Shown here: piece after piece, positions 38,420 to 49,651 of the stretch
Layout: every line of letters begins with the position of its first letter
Position numbering within the stretch: position 1 is the first letter of the stretch
From: Coriobacteriia bacterium
GTDB lineage: Bacteria; Actinomycetota; Coriobacteriia; Anaerosomatales; SLCP01
Direction: 5' to 3'
DNA: 64,000 nt
NCBI GenBank assembly: GCA_030603745.1
Contig: JAUVXE010000012.1
Coordinates: 1 to 64,000 of the forward strand
Position numbers and translations under genes: made by a program
The notes under the pieces: generated by a model
Databases searched by the model: none
Seen by the model: only the letters and a program-made list of their open reading frames with translations
Told to the model about the DNA's origin: nothing

Positions 38420-38910
38420 GCGCGTCATCGACCATCGCCACCGGCTCCGCCGAGGAGACCCGCGCCGCCGGTCATCTGCTCGGCACGCTGGCGCACGCGG
38501 GCGACGTGGTCGTGCTCACCGGTGACCTCGGCGCGGGCAAGACTGTGCTCGCGAAGGGCGTCGCGACCGGGCTCGGCGTCACCGACCCGGTCACGAGTCC
38601 CACCTTCAACATCCTGCTCATGCACCGTGGACGGTTCGAGCTCGCCCACTTCGACCTCTACCGGCTCGACTCGGCCGTCCAGCTCGAGGACATCGACTTC
38701 TGGGGAGTCCTGGAGAGCGGCGCCGTGGCGCTCGTCGAGTGGGGCGACCGCTTCGCCGACGAGCTTCCCGACGACGTACTCACGGTCACCCTCACGATCA
38801 CCGGCGACGAGGCCCGCGCCATCGAGGCGCGTCCCTCCGGGCCGAGGAGCGCCGCGCTCGCGGACGCATGGGCGGACGCCTGGGCCGGACGGGAGACGTG
38901 CGATGGCTGA
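38416..38910 (+). CDS. tsaE: tRNA t6A biosynthesis ATPase TsaE
   Basis: This is a 164-residue P-loop ATPase that drives the t6A cycle with TsaB and TsaD. The Walker A GDLGAGKT is at residues 36-43 with the usual LTGDLGAGKT context, followed by SPTFNILLMH and FDLYRL, which are family blocks. The ATG overlaps the UDG stop. The last 30 residues are a variable Ala-rich tail. It overlaps tsaB by eight bases. Confidence 0.95.
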   Translation: MSASSTIATGSAEETRAAGHLLGTLAHAGDVVVLTGDLGAGKTVLAKGVATGLGVTDPVTSPTFNILLMHRGRFELAHFDLYRLDSAVQLEDIDFWGVLESGAVALVEWGDRFADELPDDVLTVTLTITGDEARAIEARPSGPRSAALADAWADAWAGRETCDG

Positions 38911-39652
38911 CCTCGTGCTCGCCTTCGACACGGCGACCGACCGGTGCGCGCTCGCGCTCGGCGAGTTCGAGGACGGCCGCCTCGTCCGCGTGCTCGCCGC
39001 CGACCTCGACGCCCCGCGCGCCGCGCTCGGCCGGCTCCTGCCCGCGGTCGCCCGGCTCCTCGCCGAGGAGGGCCGCACGCCGGCCGACCTCTCCTGCGTC
39101 GTCGTCGGACGCGGGCCCGGCTCGTTCACCGGGGTCCGCATCGGTGTCGCGAGCGCCAAGGGGCTCGCTCACGGCCTCGGCGTCCCGCTCTTCGGCGTGG
39201 GCACGCTCGACGCCCTCGCCTGGGGGTGCGCCACGCAGGCGAGCGGACTCCTCGGCGTGGTGGCCGACGCGATGCGCGGCGAGGTCTACCCGGCGCTCTT
39301 CCGGCTCGCCCACGGGCGCGCGGAGCGCCTGACCGACGACACGGTGCTCAGGCCCGCGCACATCGGTGACGCGTGGGGGGCGCTCGACGAACCGCTCCTC
39401 CTCGCGGGCACGGGCCTTGAGAAGCACGGCGACGCGATCCTCGGCGCGCTCGGGCCCCGCGCGGTCGACCGGGTGCTCCCGGCGTCGTGCTGGCTGCCGA
39501 CCGGCGCCGGCCTGCTCGCGGCGTTCGAGGCCGCGCGTGCGACCGGATCCTCCGGCGACGGCGACCCCGCGACCCTGCTCCCGATCTACACCCGGCTCTC
39601 CGACGCCGAGGAGGCGGAGCGCGAGCGCGCCCGCGAGGGAGGAGCGCGATGA
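38903..39652 (+). CDS. tsaB: tRNA t6A biosynthesis protein TsaB
   Basis: This is a 249-residue member of the ASKHA fold that dimerises with TsaD to make N6-threonylcarbamoyl adenosine at tRNA position 37. The start LVLAFDTATDRCALAL and the GRGPGSFTGVRIGVASAKGLA block are characteristic. It lacks the metal-binding histidines of TsaD, as expected. It overlaps tsaE by eight bases and rimI-tsaD by four. ATG 38903 was chosen from conserved sequence. Confidence 0.95.
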   Translation: MADLVLAFDTATDRCALALGEFEDGRLVRVLAADLDAPRAALGRLLPAVARLLAEEGRTPADLSCVVVGRGPGSFTGVRIGVASAKGLAHGLGVPLFGVGTLDALAWGCATQASGLLGVVADAMRGEVYPALFRLAHGRAERLTDDTVLRPAHIGDAWGALDEPLLLAGTGLEKHGDAILGALGPRAVDRVLPASCWLPTGAGLLAAFEAARATGSSGDGDPATLLPIYTRLSDAEEAERERAREGGAR

Positions 39653-41160
39653 GCGTCACGGTCCGCACGATGACCCCGGCCGACCTCGACGCGGCGCTCG
39701 CCATCGAGCACGAGTCGTTCCCCGCGCCATGGAGCCGGGGCATGTTCGCCGATGAGCTCACGCGGCCCGGGCGCATCTGGCTCGCGGCCGTCGACGACAC
39801 CGGGGCGCTCGTGGGCTACGGGGGCGTCATGCGCGTCGCCGAGGAGGTCCACCTCATGAACCTCGCCGTGGCCGCCGGGTGCCGCCGCACCGGGGTCGCC
39901 CGGGCGCTCCTCGGCGAGTTGCGGACGCGTGCGGCGACCGCGGGCGGGCGCCATCTGACCCTGGAGGTGCGAGAACGCAACGAGTCGGCGCGTGCCCTCT
40001 ACGCCGCCGAGGGCATGATCGTCACCGGGCGCCGTCCGGGCTACTACGAGACCGGGGAGGACGCGCTGATCATGGGAGCCGACCTGCCAGCCGTGGCCGT
40101 CGGCCAGCCCGGTCCCGCGGCCGGCCCGCCGGTCGCCGCGGCCGATGCCGGGAGAGAGCTCGTCCTCGCGATCGAGACCTCCTGCGACGAGACCGCGGCC
40201 GCCGTGATGCGCGGCGGCGCCGAGCTGCTCTCGAGCGTGGTGGCGAGCCAGGTCGACTTCCACTCGCGCTTCGGCGGCGTGGTGCCTGAGATCGCGTCGC
40301 GCAAGCACACCGAGGCGATCGTGGGCGTGGTCGACGCCGCCCTCGAGCAGGCCGGCGTCTCCCTCGCCGATCTCGACGCGCTCGCGGTGACCCACGGTCC
40401 GGGGCTCATCGGCGCGCTCGTGGTGGGCGTGGCATACGCCAAGGGGCTCGCGCTCGCGACCGGCCTGCCGCTCGTGGGCGTGAACCACCTCGAGGGCCAC
40501 ATCTTCGCGAACGTGCTCGACGACCCCACGGTCGGCCCGCCGCTCATCGCGCTGGTGGTCTCCGGCGGGCACACCTCGCTCATCCACGTACCCGAGTGGG
40601 GCGTCTACCGCACCCTCGGCGAGACGCTCGACGACGCGGCGGGGGAGGCGTTCGACAAGGTCGCCAAGGTGCTCGGCCTCGGCTATCCGGGTGGGCCGGT
40701 CATCTCCCGCCTGGCCGAGGAGGGCGACCCGGCCGCTATCGACTTCCCGCGCGCGATGCTGCGCTCAGGCGACTACCGGTTCTCGCTCTCCGGCCTCAAG
40801 ACCGCCGTCATCAACCACGTCCGTCACGAGCGGGAGGCGGGCCGCGAGATCCACGCCCCCGACCTCGCCGCCTCCTTCCAGGCCGCGGTCGTCGACGTGC
40901 AGGTCGCCAAGACCGTGCGCGCCGCTCGCGAGCATGGGGTCGCGGTGGTCTGCCTCGCCGGCGGGGTCGCGGCCAACCCGTCGCTGCGCGAGTCGCTCCG
41001 TGCCGCGCTTGCCGCCGAGGGGATCCGCCTGTCGGTCCCGCCCTTCGCGCTCTGCACCGACAACGCGGCGATGATCGCGGCAGCCGGCACCTGGCGGTTC
41101 CGCCGAGGAGAACGGCTCGGGCTCGACGCCGAGGCCGTCTCCGACCTGCGGCTGGGCTGA
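39649..41160 (+). CDS. tsaD: RimI-TsaD fusion: N-acetyltransferase plus t6A transferase
   Basis: This is a 503-residue two-domain protein. Residues 1-150 are a GNAT domain of RimI type, which acetylates ribosomal protein S18 in E. coli (VHLMNLAVAAGCRRTGVARAL, then NESARALYAAEGM). A short Ala- and Pro-rich linker follows. Residues 168-503 are TsaD, the transferase that places threonylcarbamoyl on A37, with metal histidines H280 and H284 (NHLEGH) and VVSGGHTSL. One frame covers both, with no stop between. The separate genes are neighbours elsewhere, so fusion is plausible. It overlaps tsaB by four bases. Confidence 0.95.
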   Translation: MSVTVRTMTPADLDAALAIEHESFPAPWSRGMFADELTRPGRIWLAAVDDTGALVGYGGVMRVAEEVHLMNLAVAAGCRRTGVARALLGELRTRAATAGGRHLTLEVRERNESARALYAAEGMIVTGRRPGYYETGEDALIMGADLPAVAVGQPGPAAGPPVAAADAGRELVLAIETSCDETAAAVMRGGAELLSSVVASQVDFHSRFGGVVPEIASRKHTEAIVGVVDAALEQAGVSLADLDALAVTHGPGLIGALVVGVAYAKGLALATGLPLVGVNHLEGHIFANVLDDPTVGPPLIALVVSGGHTSLIHVPEWGVYRTLGETLDDAAGEAFDKVAKVLGLGYPGGPVISRLAEEGDPAAIDFPRAMLRSGDYRFSLSGLKTAVINHVRHEREAGREIHAPDLAASFQAAVVDVQVAKTVRAAREHGVAVVCLAGGVAANPSLRESLRAALAAEGIRLSVPPFALCTDNAAMIAAAGTWRFRRGERLGLDAEAVSDLRLG

Positions 41161-41225
41161 TCGTCGGACCGTCCTCGGCCCGTCCCCGGCGCAGCAGCCT
41201 GGTGCCGAGACCTGAGTCTCACGCA

Positions 41226-41263
41226 CTCAACCCCCTCGGCGAAATCGCTGTTGAGCGGGGTTG
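41226..41263. repeat. Alternative inverted repeats overlapping the groES -35 box
   Basis: CAACCCC at 41228-41234 pairs with GGGGTTG at 41257-41263. Alternatively CTCAAC at 41226-41231 pairs with GTTGAG at 41250-41255. The first arm pair overlaps the -35 box of the groESL promoter. It could be the end of the upstream transcript or a second operator. Confidence 0.4.
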
Positions 41264-41289
41264 AACGTGTCGGAGCCCCGCGCTAGAAT
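41261..41289 (+). promoter_or_regulatory. Sigma-A promoter of groES-groEL
   Basis: TTGAAC at 41261-41266 and TAGAAT at 41284-41289 are separated by exactly 17 bases. The expected start point is near 41296, only a few bases before the CIRCE element, so repressor binding would block initiation or early transcription. Confidence 0.85.
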
Positions 41290-41299
41290 CCATACCTGG

Positions 41300-41326
41300 C
41301 TGGCACTCGAAGCGTGAGAGTGCTAG
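41300..41326. promoter_or_regulatory. CIRCE operator (HrcA binding site)
   Basis: CTGGCACTC, nine bases, then GAGTGCTAG match the CIRCE consensus of nine-base half-sites with a nine-base spacer, with one mismatch between the halves. In other bacteria HrcA binds it and represses groESL until heat shock. hrcA itself is not in the window. Confidence 0.92.
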
Positions 41327-41451
41327 CAGGCGTGACCTTCGGCTGCGAACGGGTAGATACCTACTCGCACCAGGGCACGCGCGGGCCGCGACAGGCCCGT
41401 TCCTATCACGTTTACCTGTCAGGACGGACGAACGACACAGGAGGGCAGCAG

Positions 41452-41739
41452 ATGAAGCTCAAGCCGCTGGGCGACCGCGTGGTCGTCAAGGCCGCCGAGG
41501 CCGAGGAGCAGACCGCGAGCGGACTGTTCATCCCCGACACCGCCAAGGAGAAGCCCCAGAAGGGCACCGTCATCGCCGTGGGCGAGGGCCGGTTCGAGGA
41601 CGGCAACCGCGTGCCGCTCGATGTGAACGAGGGCGACACTATCATCTACAGCAAGTACGGCGGCACCGAGATCAAGCTCGAGGGCGAGGAGTACATGATC
41701 CTCTCCGAGCGCGACATCCTCGCCGTCGTCGAGGGCTAG
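41452..41739 (+). CDS. groES: Co-chaperonin GroES
   Basis: This is a 95-residue lid of the GroEL chamber. It begins [19 protein letters not shown] and carries the mobile loop [16 protein letters not shown]. The ATG follows AGGAGGGCAGC. The leader is about 155 bases and carries the CIRCE element at its start. The frame is open upstream but only this part is conserved. groEL follows after 48 bases. Confidence 0.97.
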   Translation: MKLKPLGDRVVVKAAEAEEQTASGLFIPDTAKEKPQKGTVIAVGEGRFEDGNRVPLDVNEGDTIIYSKYGGTEIKLEGEEYMILSERDILAVVEG

Positions 41740-41787
41740 TCGCCCCGACACCCAGACCACCGACCCGAGAAGGAGGGGATACCTTAG

Positions 41788-43422
<1,635 letters not shown>

Positions 43423-43461
43423 CACGCGGCAAGGGCCGCGCTCGGCTTCGCCCCATGCTTC

Positions 43462-43498
43462 CAGGAAGGCCCCCGGCGATCCGCCGGGGGCCTTCCTG
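43462..43498 (+). terminator. Terminator hairpin after groEL
   Basis: CAGGAAGGCCCCCGGCG and CGCCGGGGGCCTTCCTG form a perfect 17-bp stem with the three-base loop ATC. No T-run follows, but the stem is the strongest in the window. It separates groESL from the next gene on the same strand. Confidence 0.8.
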
Positions 43499-43589
43499 CG
43501 TCACGACGGCGCGTGCCGGAGGCGGAGGCTTGTGGCGGGAGGCCGCGTGCCGGGCTACACTGGACCGGCCGACGATCGGGGAGGTTCGA

Positions 43590-43931
43590 ATGGACGCCGA
43601 GTTCATGCGGGAGTGGACCCGCATCAGGACCGAGCACACGCACGACCGCGACGCCGCGAACAACTACGGGTGCTTCAACGTCGAGGCGTGCCGCAACTGC
43701 AACTACGTCTACAACTCGCGTGGATGCATCAGCTGCCACAACTCCGACAGCGTCATCGAGTGCGTGCAGTGCGTTGACTGCCGTGACTGCGCCTACTGCG
43801 TGGGGCTCAACGGGGCGCGGTTCCACATCCTGAACAAGGAGTACTCCGAGCAGGACTACTACGCGAAGCTCGCCGAGCTCGGTGTCGATCCGAACGTCGA
43901 AGCGTTCGATCCGCTGCTCGACGCCTTGTGA
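43590..43931 (+). CDS. Cysteine-rich protein of unknown function
   Basis: This 113-residue protein has ten cysteines between residues 28 and 70 (positions 28, 34, 37, 46, 49, 58, 61, 64, 67, 70), in CxxC-like spacing such as CVQCVDCRDCAYC. The last cysteines form a run with exact three-residue periodicity. The C-terminal part reads FHILNKEYSEQDYYAKL, which recalls orphan families with Cys-rich repeats ending in NKEYS. No signal or membrane segment is seen. It may bind zinc or an Fe-S cluster. The start follows GGGGAGG. It converges on the glycosyltransferase. Confidence 0.75.
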   Translation: MDAEFMREWTRIRTEHTHDRDAANNYGCFNVEACRNCNYVYNSRGCISCHNSDSVIECVQCVDCRDCAYCVGLNGARFHILNKEYSEQDYYAKLAELGVDPNVEAFDPLLDAL

Positions 43932-43952
43932 TCGGGCCTTCGCCTGAGGGGC

Positions 43953-45110
43953 TCAGCGGGTCGCGGCGGCCCTGCGCGAGGCGATGAGTGAGCGATAGTG
44001 GCCGAGCATCTCCTCGGCCATGATGCGGATGTCGTAGCGCGCCGCGGTCTGTCCGGCGGCTGCGGCCATACGGGCGCGCAACGCTCCGTTCGCGGCGAGC
44101 TCGCCCATGCGGGCCGCGAAGGCGTGCTCGTCCTCGGCGGTGAGGAAGCCGGTCACGCCGTCCTCCACGATGTCGCCGACCCCCGGCGAGGTGATCCCCA
44201 CCGCCGGCAGTCCGGCGGCGAACGCCTCCATGACCACGAGCGGGTGGACCTCGGAGACCGAGGCCGTCACGAAGACGTCGGCCGCGGCGAGGTGGTTCGG
44301 GACCTCGGCGTAAGGGGTGAGGCCCGCGAAGTGCGCGCGGTCCGCCAGTCCCGCGGCGGCGATCGCCTTCTCCGATGCCGCCCGGGCGGTGCCGTCGCCG
44401 AGCACGAGCAGGCAGGCGTTCTCGTGCGCATCGGCGGTCTCGATGAAGGCCCTGACCAGCAGGCCCATGTTCTTCTCCTCGCTCACCCGACCGAGGTAGC
44501 AGAAGACGACCGAGTCGTCGGCGAACCCGTACCGCGCGTGGTCGAGCGGCGCCGCGGGGTGGCGGAAGGGCTCCGTGTCGACACAGTTCGAGAGCAGCAC
44601 CGCGCTGTCGGTGATGCCGAACTCGCGCAACCACTCCTGGATGCCGGGCGACGGGCTGATGACGAGATCGATGTCGTCGGCGAACTCGCTCAGGTAGTGC
44701 TTGATGTAGGCGTAACGCATGCTCTTGGGGACGAACCACGCGTAGGTGTCCGAGTACAGGTCGTAGCGGGTGTGGTTCGTGAAGACGATCGGGACCCCCG
44801 CCTCGCCGCACCGCTCGAGCGCGACCCGGCCCGAGACGAACGGATGGTGCACGTGGGCGATGTCGAGCGTGGGGATGACGCGCTTGGCCTCGGCGGAGAG
44901 CACCAGCCCCATCTGCCAGCCGGTGTCGCCCCATGGGATCGCGGGCGAGCGCACGACGTTGGGCTCGGTGTCCTCGTACTCGGTATTGCCGAAAGTGAAT
45001 ACCCACACCTCGTGGCCGAGCGCCTCGAAACGGCGCTTGTACAGGTCGATGTAGTTCGTGACGCCGCTCAGGTGCGGCTTGTACATGTCGGCGAACATGC
45101 CGATTCGCAA
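43953..45110 (-). CDS. GT4-family glycosyltransferase
   Basis: This is a 385-residue two-domain (GT-B) glycosyltransferase. The N-terminus [21 protein letters not shown] is typical of lipid- or sugar-transferring GT4 enzymes such as diacylglycerol glucosyltransferases. The donor-site motif is [17 protein letters not shown] near residue 300. The start is a TTG (read on the minus strand) seven bases after AAGGAGG. A longer upstream frame lacks homology. Acceptor and product are not predictable. It diverges from ychF. Confidence 0.87.
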   Translation of the reverse strand: MRIGMFADMYKPHLSGVTNYIDLYKRRFEALGHEVWVFTFGNTEYEDTEPNVVRSPAIPWGDTGWQMGLVLSAEAKRVIPTLDIAHVHHPFVSGRVALERCGEAGVPIVFTNHTRYDLYSDTYAWFVPKSMRYAYIKHYLSEFADDIDLVISPSPGIQEWLREFGITDSAVLLSNCVDTEPFRHPAAPLDHARYGFADDSVVFCYLGRVSEEKNMGLLVRAFIETADAHENACLLVLGDGTARAASEKAIAAAGLADRAHFAGLTPYAEVPNHLAAADVFVTASVSEVHPLVVMEAFAAGLPAVGITSPGVGDIVEDGVTGFLTAEDEHAFAARMGELAANGALRARMAAAAGQTAARYDIRIMAEEMLGHYRSLIASRRAAATR

Positions 45111-45147
45111 CGGACATCCTCCTTGCGAGCTGGGCGGGCCGTGCGTC

Positions 45148-45167
45148 GCTGGCGGCCGCTGGCGGCC
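45148..45167. repeat. Tandem 10-base repeat in the ychF-glycosyltransferase gap
   Basis: GCTGGCGGCC occurs twice head to tail in the 133-base intergenic region between two divergent genes. It could be a slippage product or a binding site. Nothing else supports a function. Confidence 0.4.
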
Positions 45168-45243
45168 TGCGGGCGCGTCGAGTAGCATACGTACGGCGCG
45201 CCCCGGCCCGGGACGTGAAGAAGCATATACCGAGGAGATACCC

Positions 45244-46308
<1,065 letters not shown>

Positions 46309-46348
46309 CCTCTCCGCGAAAAAACCCGGTTCCGTTGCGGCTTTGCGG

Positions 46349-46377
46349 TTCACCTCGTGGGGCAAAGCGCATAGAAT
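46349..46377 (+). promoter_or_regulatory. Candidate sigma-A promoter of guaB3-guaA
   Basis: TTCACC at 46349-46354 and TAGAAT at 46372-46377 are 17 bases apart. The -10 is the same as that of groESL and the -35 matches four of six. Transcription would start near 46384 and give a leader of about 170 bases. Confidence 0.6.
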
Positions 46378-46384
46378 ACGAAGA

Positions 46385-46555
46385 CCGAGTGCGGCGCACC
46401 CCGCCGCAAGCCATGACACAGCCCACATCAGACCAGGCCAGCGCTCGCTCGCGTCATCCGTGCGCGCCCCGGCTTGGTCTTGTGCTATCGGCACGGCATC
46501 GGTATCAGAGCAGCGCCCTGCGGGGCGGAGTGGATCAGAGGAGGCGGCTGTACAG
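46385..46555 (+). promoter_or_regulatory. Structured 5' leader of guaB3
   Basis: The leader has a hairpin at 46390-46408 (TGCGGCG and CGCCGCA). It also has a 10-bp stem pairing AGACCAGGCC at 46430-46439 with GGCTTGGTCT at 46471-46480 (one G-U) around a loop of about 31 bases. The length and pairing suggest a regulatory leader. No known riboswitch is recognised. The last part carries the GAGGAGG Shine-Dalgarno. Confidence 0.4.
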
Positions 46556-47728
46556 ATGGAGATCGAGATCGGACGGGGCAAGACCGCACGCAGGGCCTAC
46601 GGGTTCGACGACATCGCCATCGTGCCGAGCCGGCGCACGCGCGACCCGCGCGACGTCGACATCTCGTGGAACTTCTCCTTCCGCGGTACGGACCACTCCT
46701 TCCCGCTGCCCGTCCTCGCCTCGGCGATGGACGGCGTGGTCGACCCCGCGTTCGCGGTGGCCATGGGCAAGCTCGGCGGCCTGGCCGTCCTCAACCTCGA
46801 GGGCATCCAGACCCGCTACGCCGAGCCCGGCCCGCACCTCGATGCCATCGCCTCCTTCACCAAGGAGGAGGCCACGAGCAAGATGCAGGAGATCTACCGG
46901 GAGGACGTCAAGCCCGAGCTGATCACCCAGCGCGTGAAGGAGATCAAGGAGGGCGGCGTGGTCGCCGCGGCCTCGCTCACGCCGCAGAACGTGGAGCGCT
47001 ACATCGAGCCAGCCCTCGCCGGCGGCCTCGACCTGCTCGTCATCCAGGGCACGGTCGTCTCGGCCGAGCACAAGTCGAGCTTCGACGAGCCGCTCGACCT
47101 CAACGCGTTCGTCCGTGACCTCGACATCCCGTGCATCATCGGCGGCTGCTGCTCGTACCAGGGCGCGCTGCACCTCATGCGCGCCGGAGCCATCGGCGTG
47201 CTCGTGGGCGTGGGCCCCGGCCACGCGTGCACCTCGCGCCGTGTGCTCGGCATCGGCGTGCCGCAGTGCACCGCCATCGCCGACGCCGCCGCCGCCCGCA
47301 TGCGCCACCTCGACGAGACCGGCGTCTACGCGCACGTCATCGCCGACGGCGGCATGCGCACCGGCGGTGACCTCGCGAAGGCGGTCGCCGTGGGCGCCGA
47401 CGCCGTGATGATCGGCTCGCCGCTCGCCTCGGCGAGCGAGGCGCCCGGCCGCGGCTTCCACTGGGGCATGGCGACCTTCCACCCCGACCTGCCCCGCGGC
47501 ACCCGCGTGCGCGCCGGCGTCAAGGGCTCGCTCGAGGAGATCCTCCTCGGCCCGGCCCGCGAGAACGACGGCACCTTGAACCTGCTCGGCGGATTGCGGA
47601 CCTCGATGGCCACGTGCGGCTACGAGAACCTCAAGGCGTTCCAGAAAGCCGAGGTCATGGTCGCACCCTCGCTGCAGACGGAGGGCAAGGTCCTCCAGCA
47701 GTCGCAGGGCGTGGGCATGGGCTGCTGA
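46556..47728 (+). CDS. GuaB3 family IMP dehydrogenase-related protein
   Basis: This is a 390-residue member of the IMP dehydrogenase barrel family without the CBS domains of ordinary GuaB. The catalytic loop is [15 protein letters not shown] near residue 230, with the nucleophile cysteine in place of the usual [30 protein letters not shown] is the phosphate-site block. GuaB3 proteins occur in actinobacteria and cyanobacteria. IMP dehydrogenase activity is plausible but not certain. It is followed two bases later by guaA. ATG 46556 follows GAGGAGG. Confidence 0.9.
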   Translation: MEIEIGRGKTARRAYGFDDIAIVPSRRTRDPRDVDISWNFSFRGTDHSFPLPVLASAMDGVVDPAFAVAMGKLGGLAVLNLEGIQTRYAEPGPHLDAIASFTKEEATSKMQEIYREDVKPELITQRVKEIKEGGVVAAASLTPQNVERYIEPALAGGLDLLVIQGTVVSAEHKSSFDEPLDLNAFVRDLDIPCIIGGCCSYQGALHLMRAGAIGVLVGVGPGHACTSRRVLGIGVPQCTAIADAAAARMRHLDETGVYAHVIADGGMRTGGDLAKAVAVGADAVMIGSPLASASEAPGRGFHWGMATFHPDLPRGTRVRAGVKGSLEEILLGPARENDGTLNLLGGLRTSMATCGYENLKAFQKAEVMVAPSLQTEGKVLQQSQGVGMGC

Positions 47729-47730
47729 GC

Positions 47731-49287
47731 ATGACCGCAGTCGACTACCACGAGCAGCAGCCGACCGTCCTCGTCCTCGACTTCGGGGCGCAGTACGCGC
47801 AGCTCATCGCCCGCCGCGTGCGCGAGGCACGCGTCTACTCCGAGATCGTGCCGTTCGACATCTCCGCCGAGGAGATCGCCCGTCGCAAGCCCGCCGCGCT
47901 CATCCTCTCCGGGGGGCCGGCGAGCGTCTACGCCGAGGGCGCACCCCGGATGGACGCGCGCATCTTCGACCTCGACGTGCCCACGCTGGGCTTCTGCTAC
48001 GGCATGCAGCTCATGGCGCTCGAGCTCGGCGGGACGGTGCCGCGCACCGACATCGGCGAGTACGGGTTCGCCGAGCTCGAGGTCGTCGCGCCGGGTTGCC
48101 GCCTGCTCGAGGACGTGCCCGAGCGCAGCCAGGTGTGGATGAGCCACCGTGACAGCGTGGGCGAGGCGCCCGACGGGTTCACCGTGACCGCGCGCACCGC
48201 CACCACCGCGGTCGCTGCGATGGAACACGTGGAGCGCGGGCTGTTCGCCACGCAGTTCCACCCCGAGGTCGCTCACACCGAGTTCGGCCAGGAGATCATC
48301 AAGCGGTTCCTCCACGACGTCGCGGGCATCCCGCCGGTCTGGACGATGGTCAACATCATCGACGAGACCGTGGCGGCCGTGCGCGAGCAGGTGGGCGAGG
48401 GCCGGGTGATCTGCGGGCTGTCGGGCGGCGTGGACTCGAGCGTGGTGGCGGCGATGCTGCACCGCGCGATCGGTGACCAGCTGACCTGCGTCTTCGTGGA
48501 CCACGGCATGTTGCGCCAGAACGAGGCCGCCGAGGTCGTGCGGGTCTTTCGCGACCAGTTCCACGTCGACCTCGTGCACGTGGACGCCGAGGAGCGCTAC
48601 CTCGCCCTGCTCGCCGGGGTGACCGACCCCGAGGAGAAGCGCCGCATCATCGGCGAGGAGTTCTGGCGGGTGTTCTTCGAGGAGGCCGAGAAGCTCGAGG
48701 GCGTGCGATGGCTCGCCCAGGGCACCCTCTACCCCGACGTCATCGAGTCGGGGAGCAAGACCGCCGCGAAGATCAAGAGCCACCACAATCTGATCCCCTT
48801 CCCCGAGGGCGTGCACTTCGACCTCATCGAGCCGCTCAAGGCGCTCTTCAAAGACGAGGTCCGCGCGGTGGGCGCCGAGCTCGGGCTGCCCGACGAGATC
48901 GTCCACCGGCAGCCGTTCCCCGGACCCGGGCTGGCGGTGCGCATCATCGGCGAGATCACCCACGAGAAGCTCGAGCTGCTGCGCGCGGCTGACGCGATCG
49001 TGCGCGAGGAGATCGCCGCGTGGGACCGGGACCGCGAGGTCTGGCAGTACTTCGCGGTGCTGCCCGACATCCGCAGCGTGGGCGTCATGGGCGACGAGCG
49101 CACGTACGGGCACCCGATCATCGTGCGCGCGGTCTCCTCGGCCGATGCGATGACCGCGGACTGGGCACGCCTCCCGCACGACCTGCTCGCGAGGATCTCC
49201 AACCGGGTCATCAACGAGGTCGACGGGATCAACCGCGTGGCCTACGACATCACGAGCAAGCCTCCCGGCACCATCGAGTGGGAGTGA
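47731..49287 (+). CDS. guaA: GMP synthase (glutamine-hydrolysing)
   Basis: This is a 518-residue enzyme that aminates XMP to GMP. The N-terminal glutamine amidotransferase has its catalytic cysteine C89 in GFCYGMQLM and its histidine-glutamate pair in [11 protein letters not shown]. The PP-loop of the synthetase domain is [11 protein letters not shown]. The C-terminus ends with the dimerisation domain and [10 protein letters not shown]. The ATG lies two bases after the guaB3 stop, so guanine nucleotide synthesis is one operon. Confidence 0.97.
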   Translation: MTAVDYHEQQPTVLVLDFGAQYAQLIARRVREARVYSEIVPFDISAEEIARRKPAALILSGGPASVYAEGAPRMDARIFDLDVPTLGFCYGMQLMALELGGTVPRTDIGEYGFAELEVVAPGCRLLEDVPERSQVWMSHRDSVGEAPDGFTVTARTATTAVAAMEHVERGLFATQFHPEVAHTEFGQEIIKRFLHDVAGIPPVWTMVNIIDETVAAVREQVGEGRVICGLSGGVDSSVVAAMLHRAIGDQLTCVFVDHGMLRQNEAAEVVRVFRDQFHVDLVHVDAEERYLALLAGVTDPEEKRRIIGEEFWRVFFEEAEKLEGVRWLAQGTLYPDVIESGSKTAAKIKSHHNLIPFPEGVHFDLIEPLKALFKDEVRAVGAELGLPDEIVHRQPFPGPGLAVRIIGEITHEKLELLRAADAIVREEIAAWDRDREVWQYFAVLPDIRSVGVMGDERTYGHPIIVRAVSSADAMTADWARLPHDLLARISNRVINEVDGINRVAYDITSKPPGTIEWE

Positions 49288-49366
49288 GCAGGCCGACGAG
49301 GGCATACACAAGGCGACACGTCACAGACGGTGGCGTGGAGCGGACCACCCAAGGGGGCGACCCGAG

Positions 49367-49651
49367 ATGACCGACCAGCCGTCCGCCGAGGCGCAGGCAC
49401 AGATCGAGAAGCACCGCACGCGCATCGACGAGATCGACTGCCAGCTCGTGGCGCTGCTCAACGAGCGCGCCGCGGAGTCCCTGGCGATCCGGGGGCTCAA
49501 GCCGCACGTGCACTGGGGGCTCTACGACCCCAAGCGCGAGGAGGAGATCTTCGCGAACCTCGCCAAGTGCAACGAGGGCCCGCTCTACGCGGAGAACCTG
49601 CGCGAGATCTACGAGGCCATCCTGCACGTGATGAAGGAGCTTCGAGGATGA
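49367..49651 (+). CDS. Chorismate mutase, AroQ class
   Basis: This is a 94-residue all-helical AroQ-type domain that converts chorismate to prephenate. The block [20 protein letters not shown] carries the conserved arginine and aspartate, and [12 protein letters not shown] is the second active-site segment. The usual final glutamine of E. coli-type enzymes is not obvious. Its stop overlaps the DAHP synthase ATG by four bases. In several bacteria such a small mutase binds DAHP synthase as a feedback sensor, so a regulatory role is likely. Confidence 0.9.
   Translation: MTDQPSAEAQAQIEKHRTRIDEIDCQLVALLNERAAESLAIRGLKPHVHWGLYDPKREEEIFANLAKCNEGPLYAENLREIYEAILHVMKELRG

Noticed and set aside
45183-45188. 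TAGCAT as a ychF promoter
   Set aside because: No -35 at 16-18 bases, and the sequence is isolated in a GC-rich gap.
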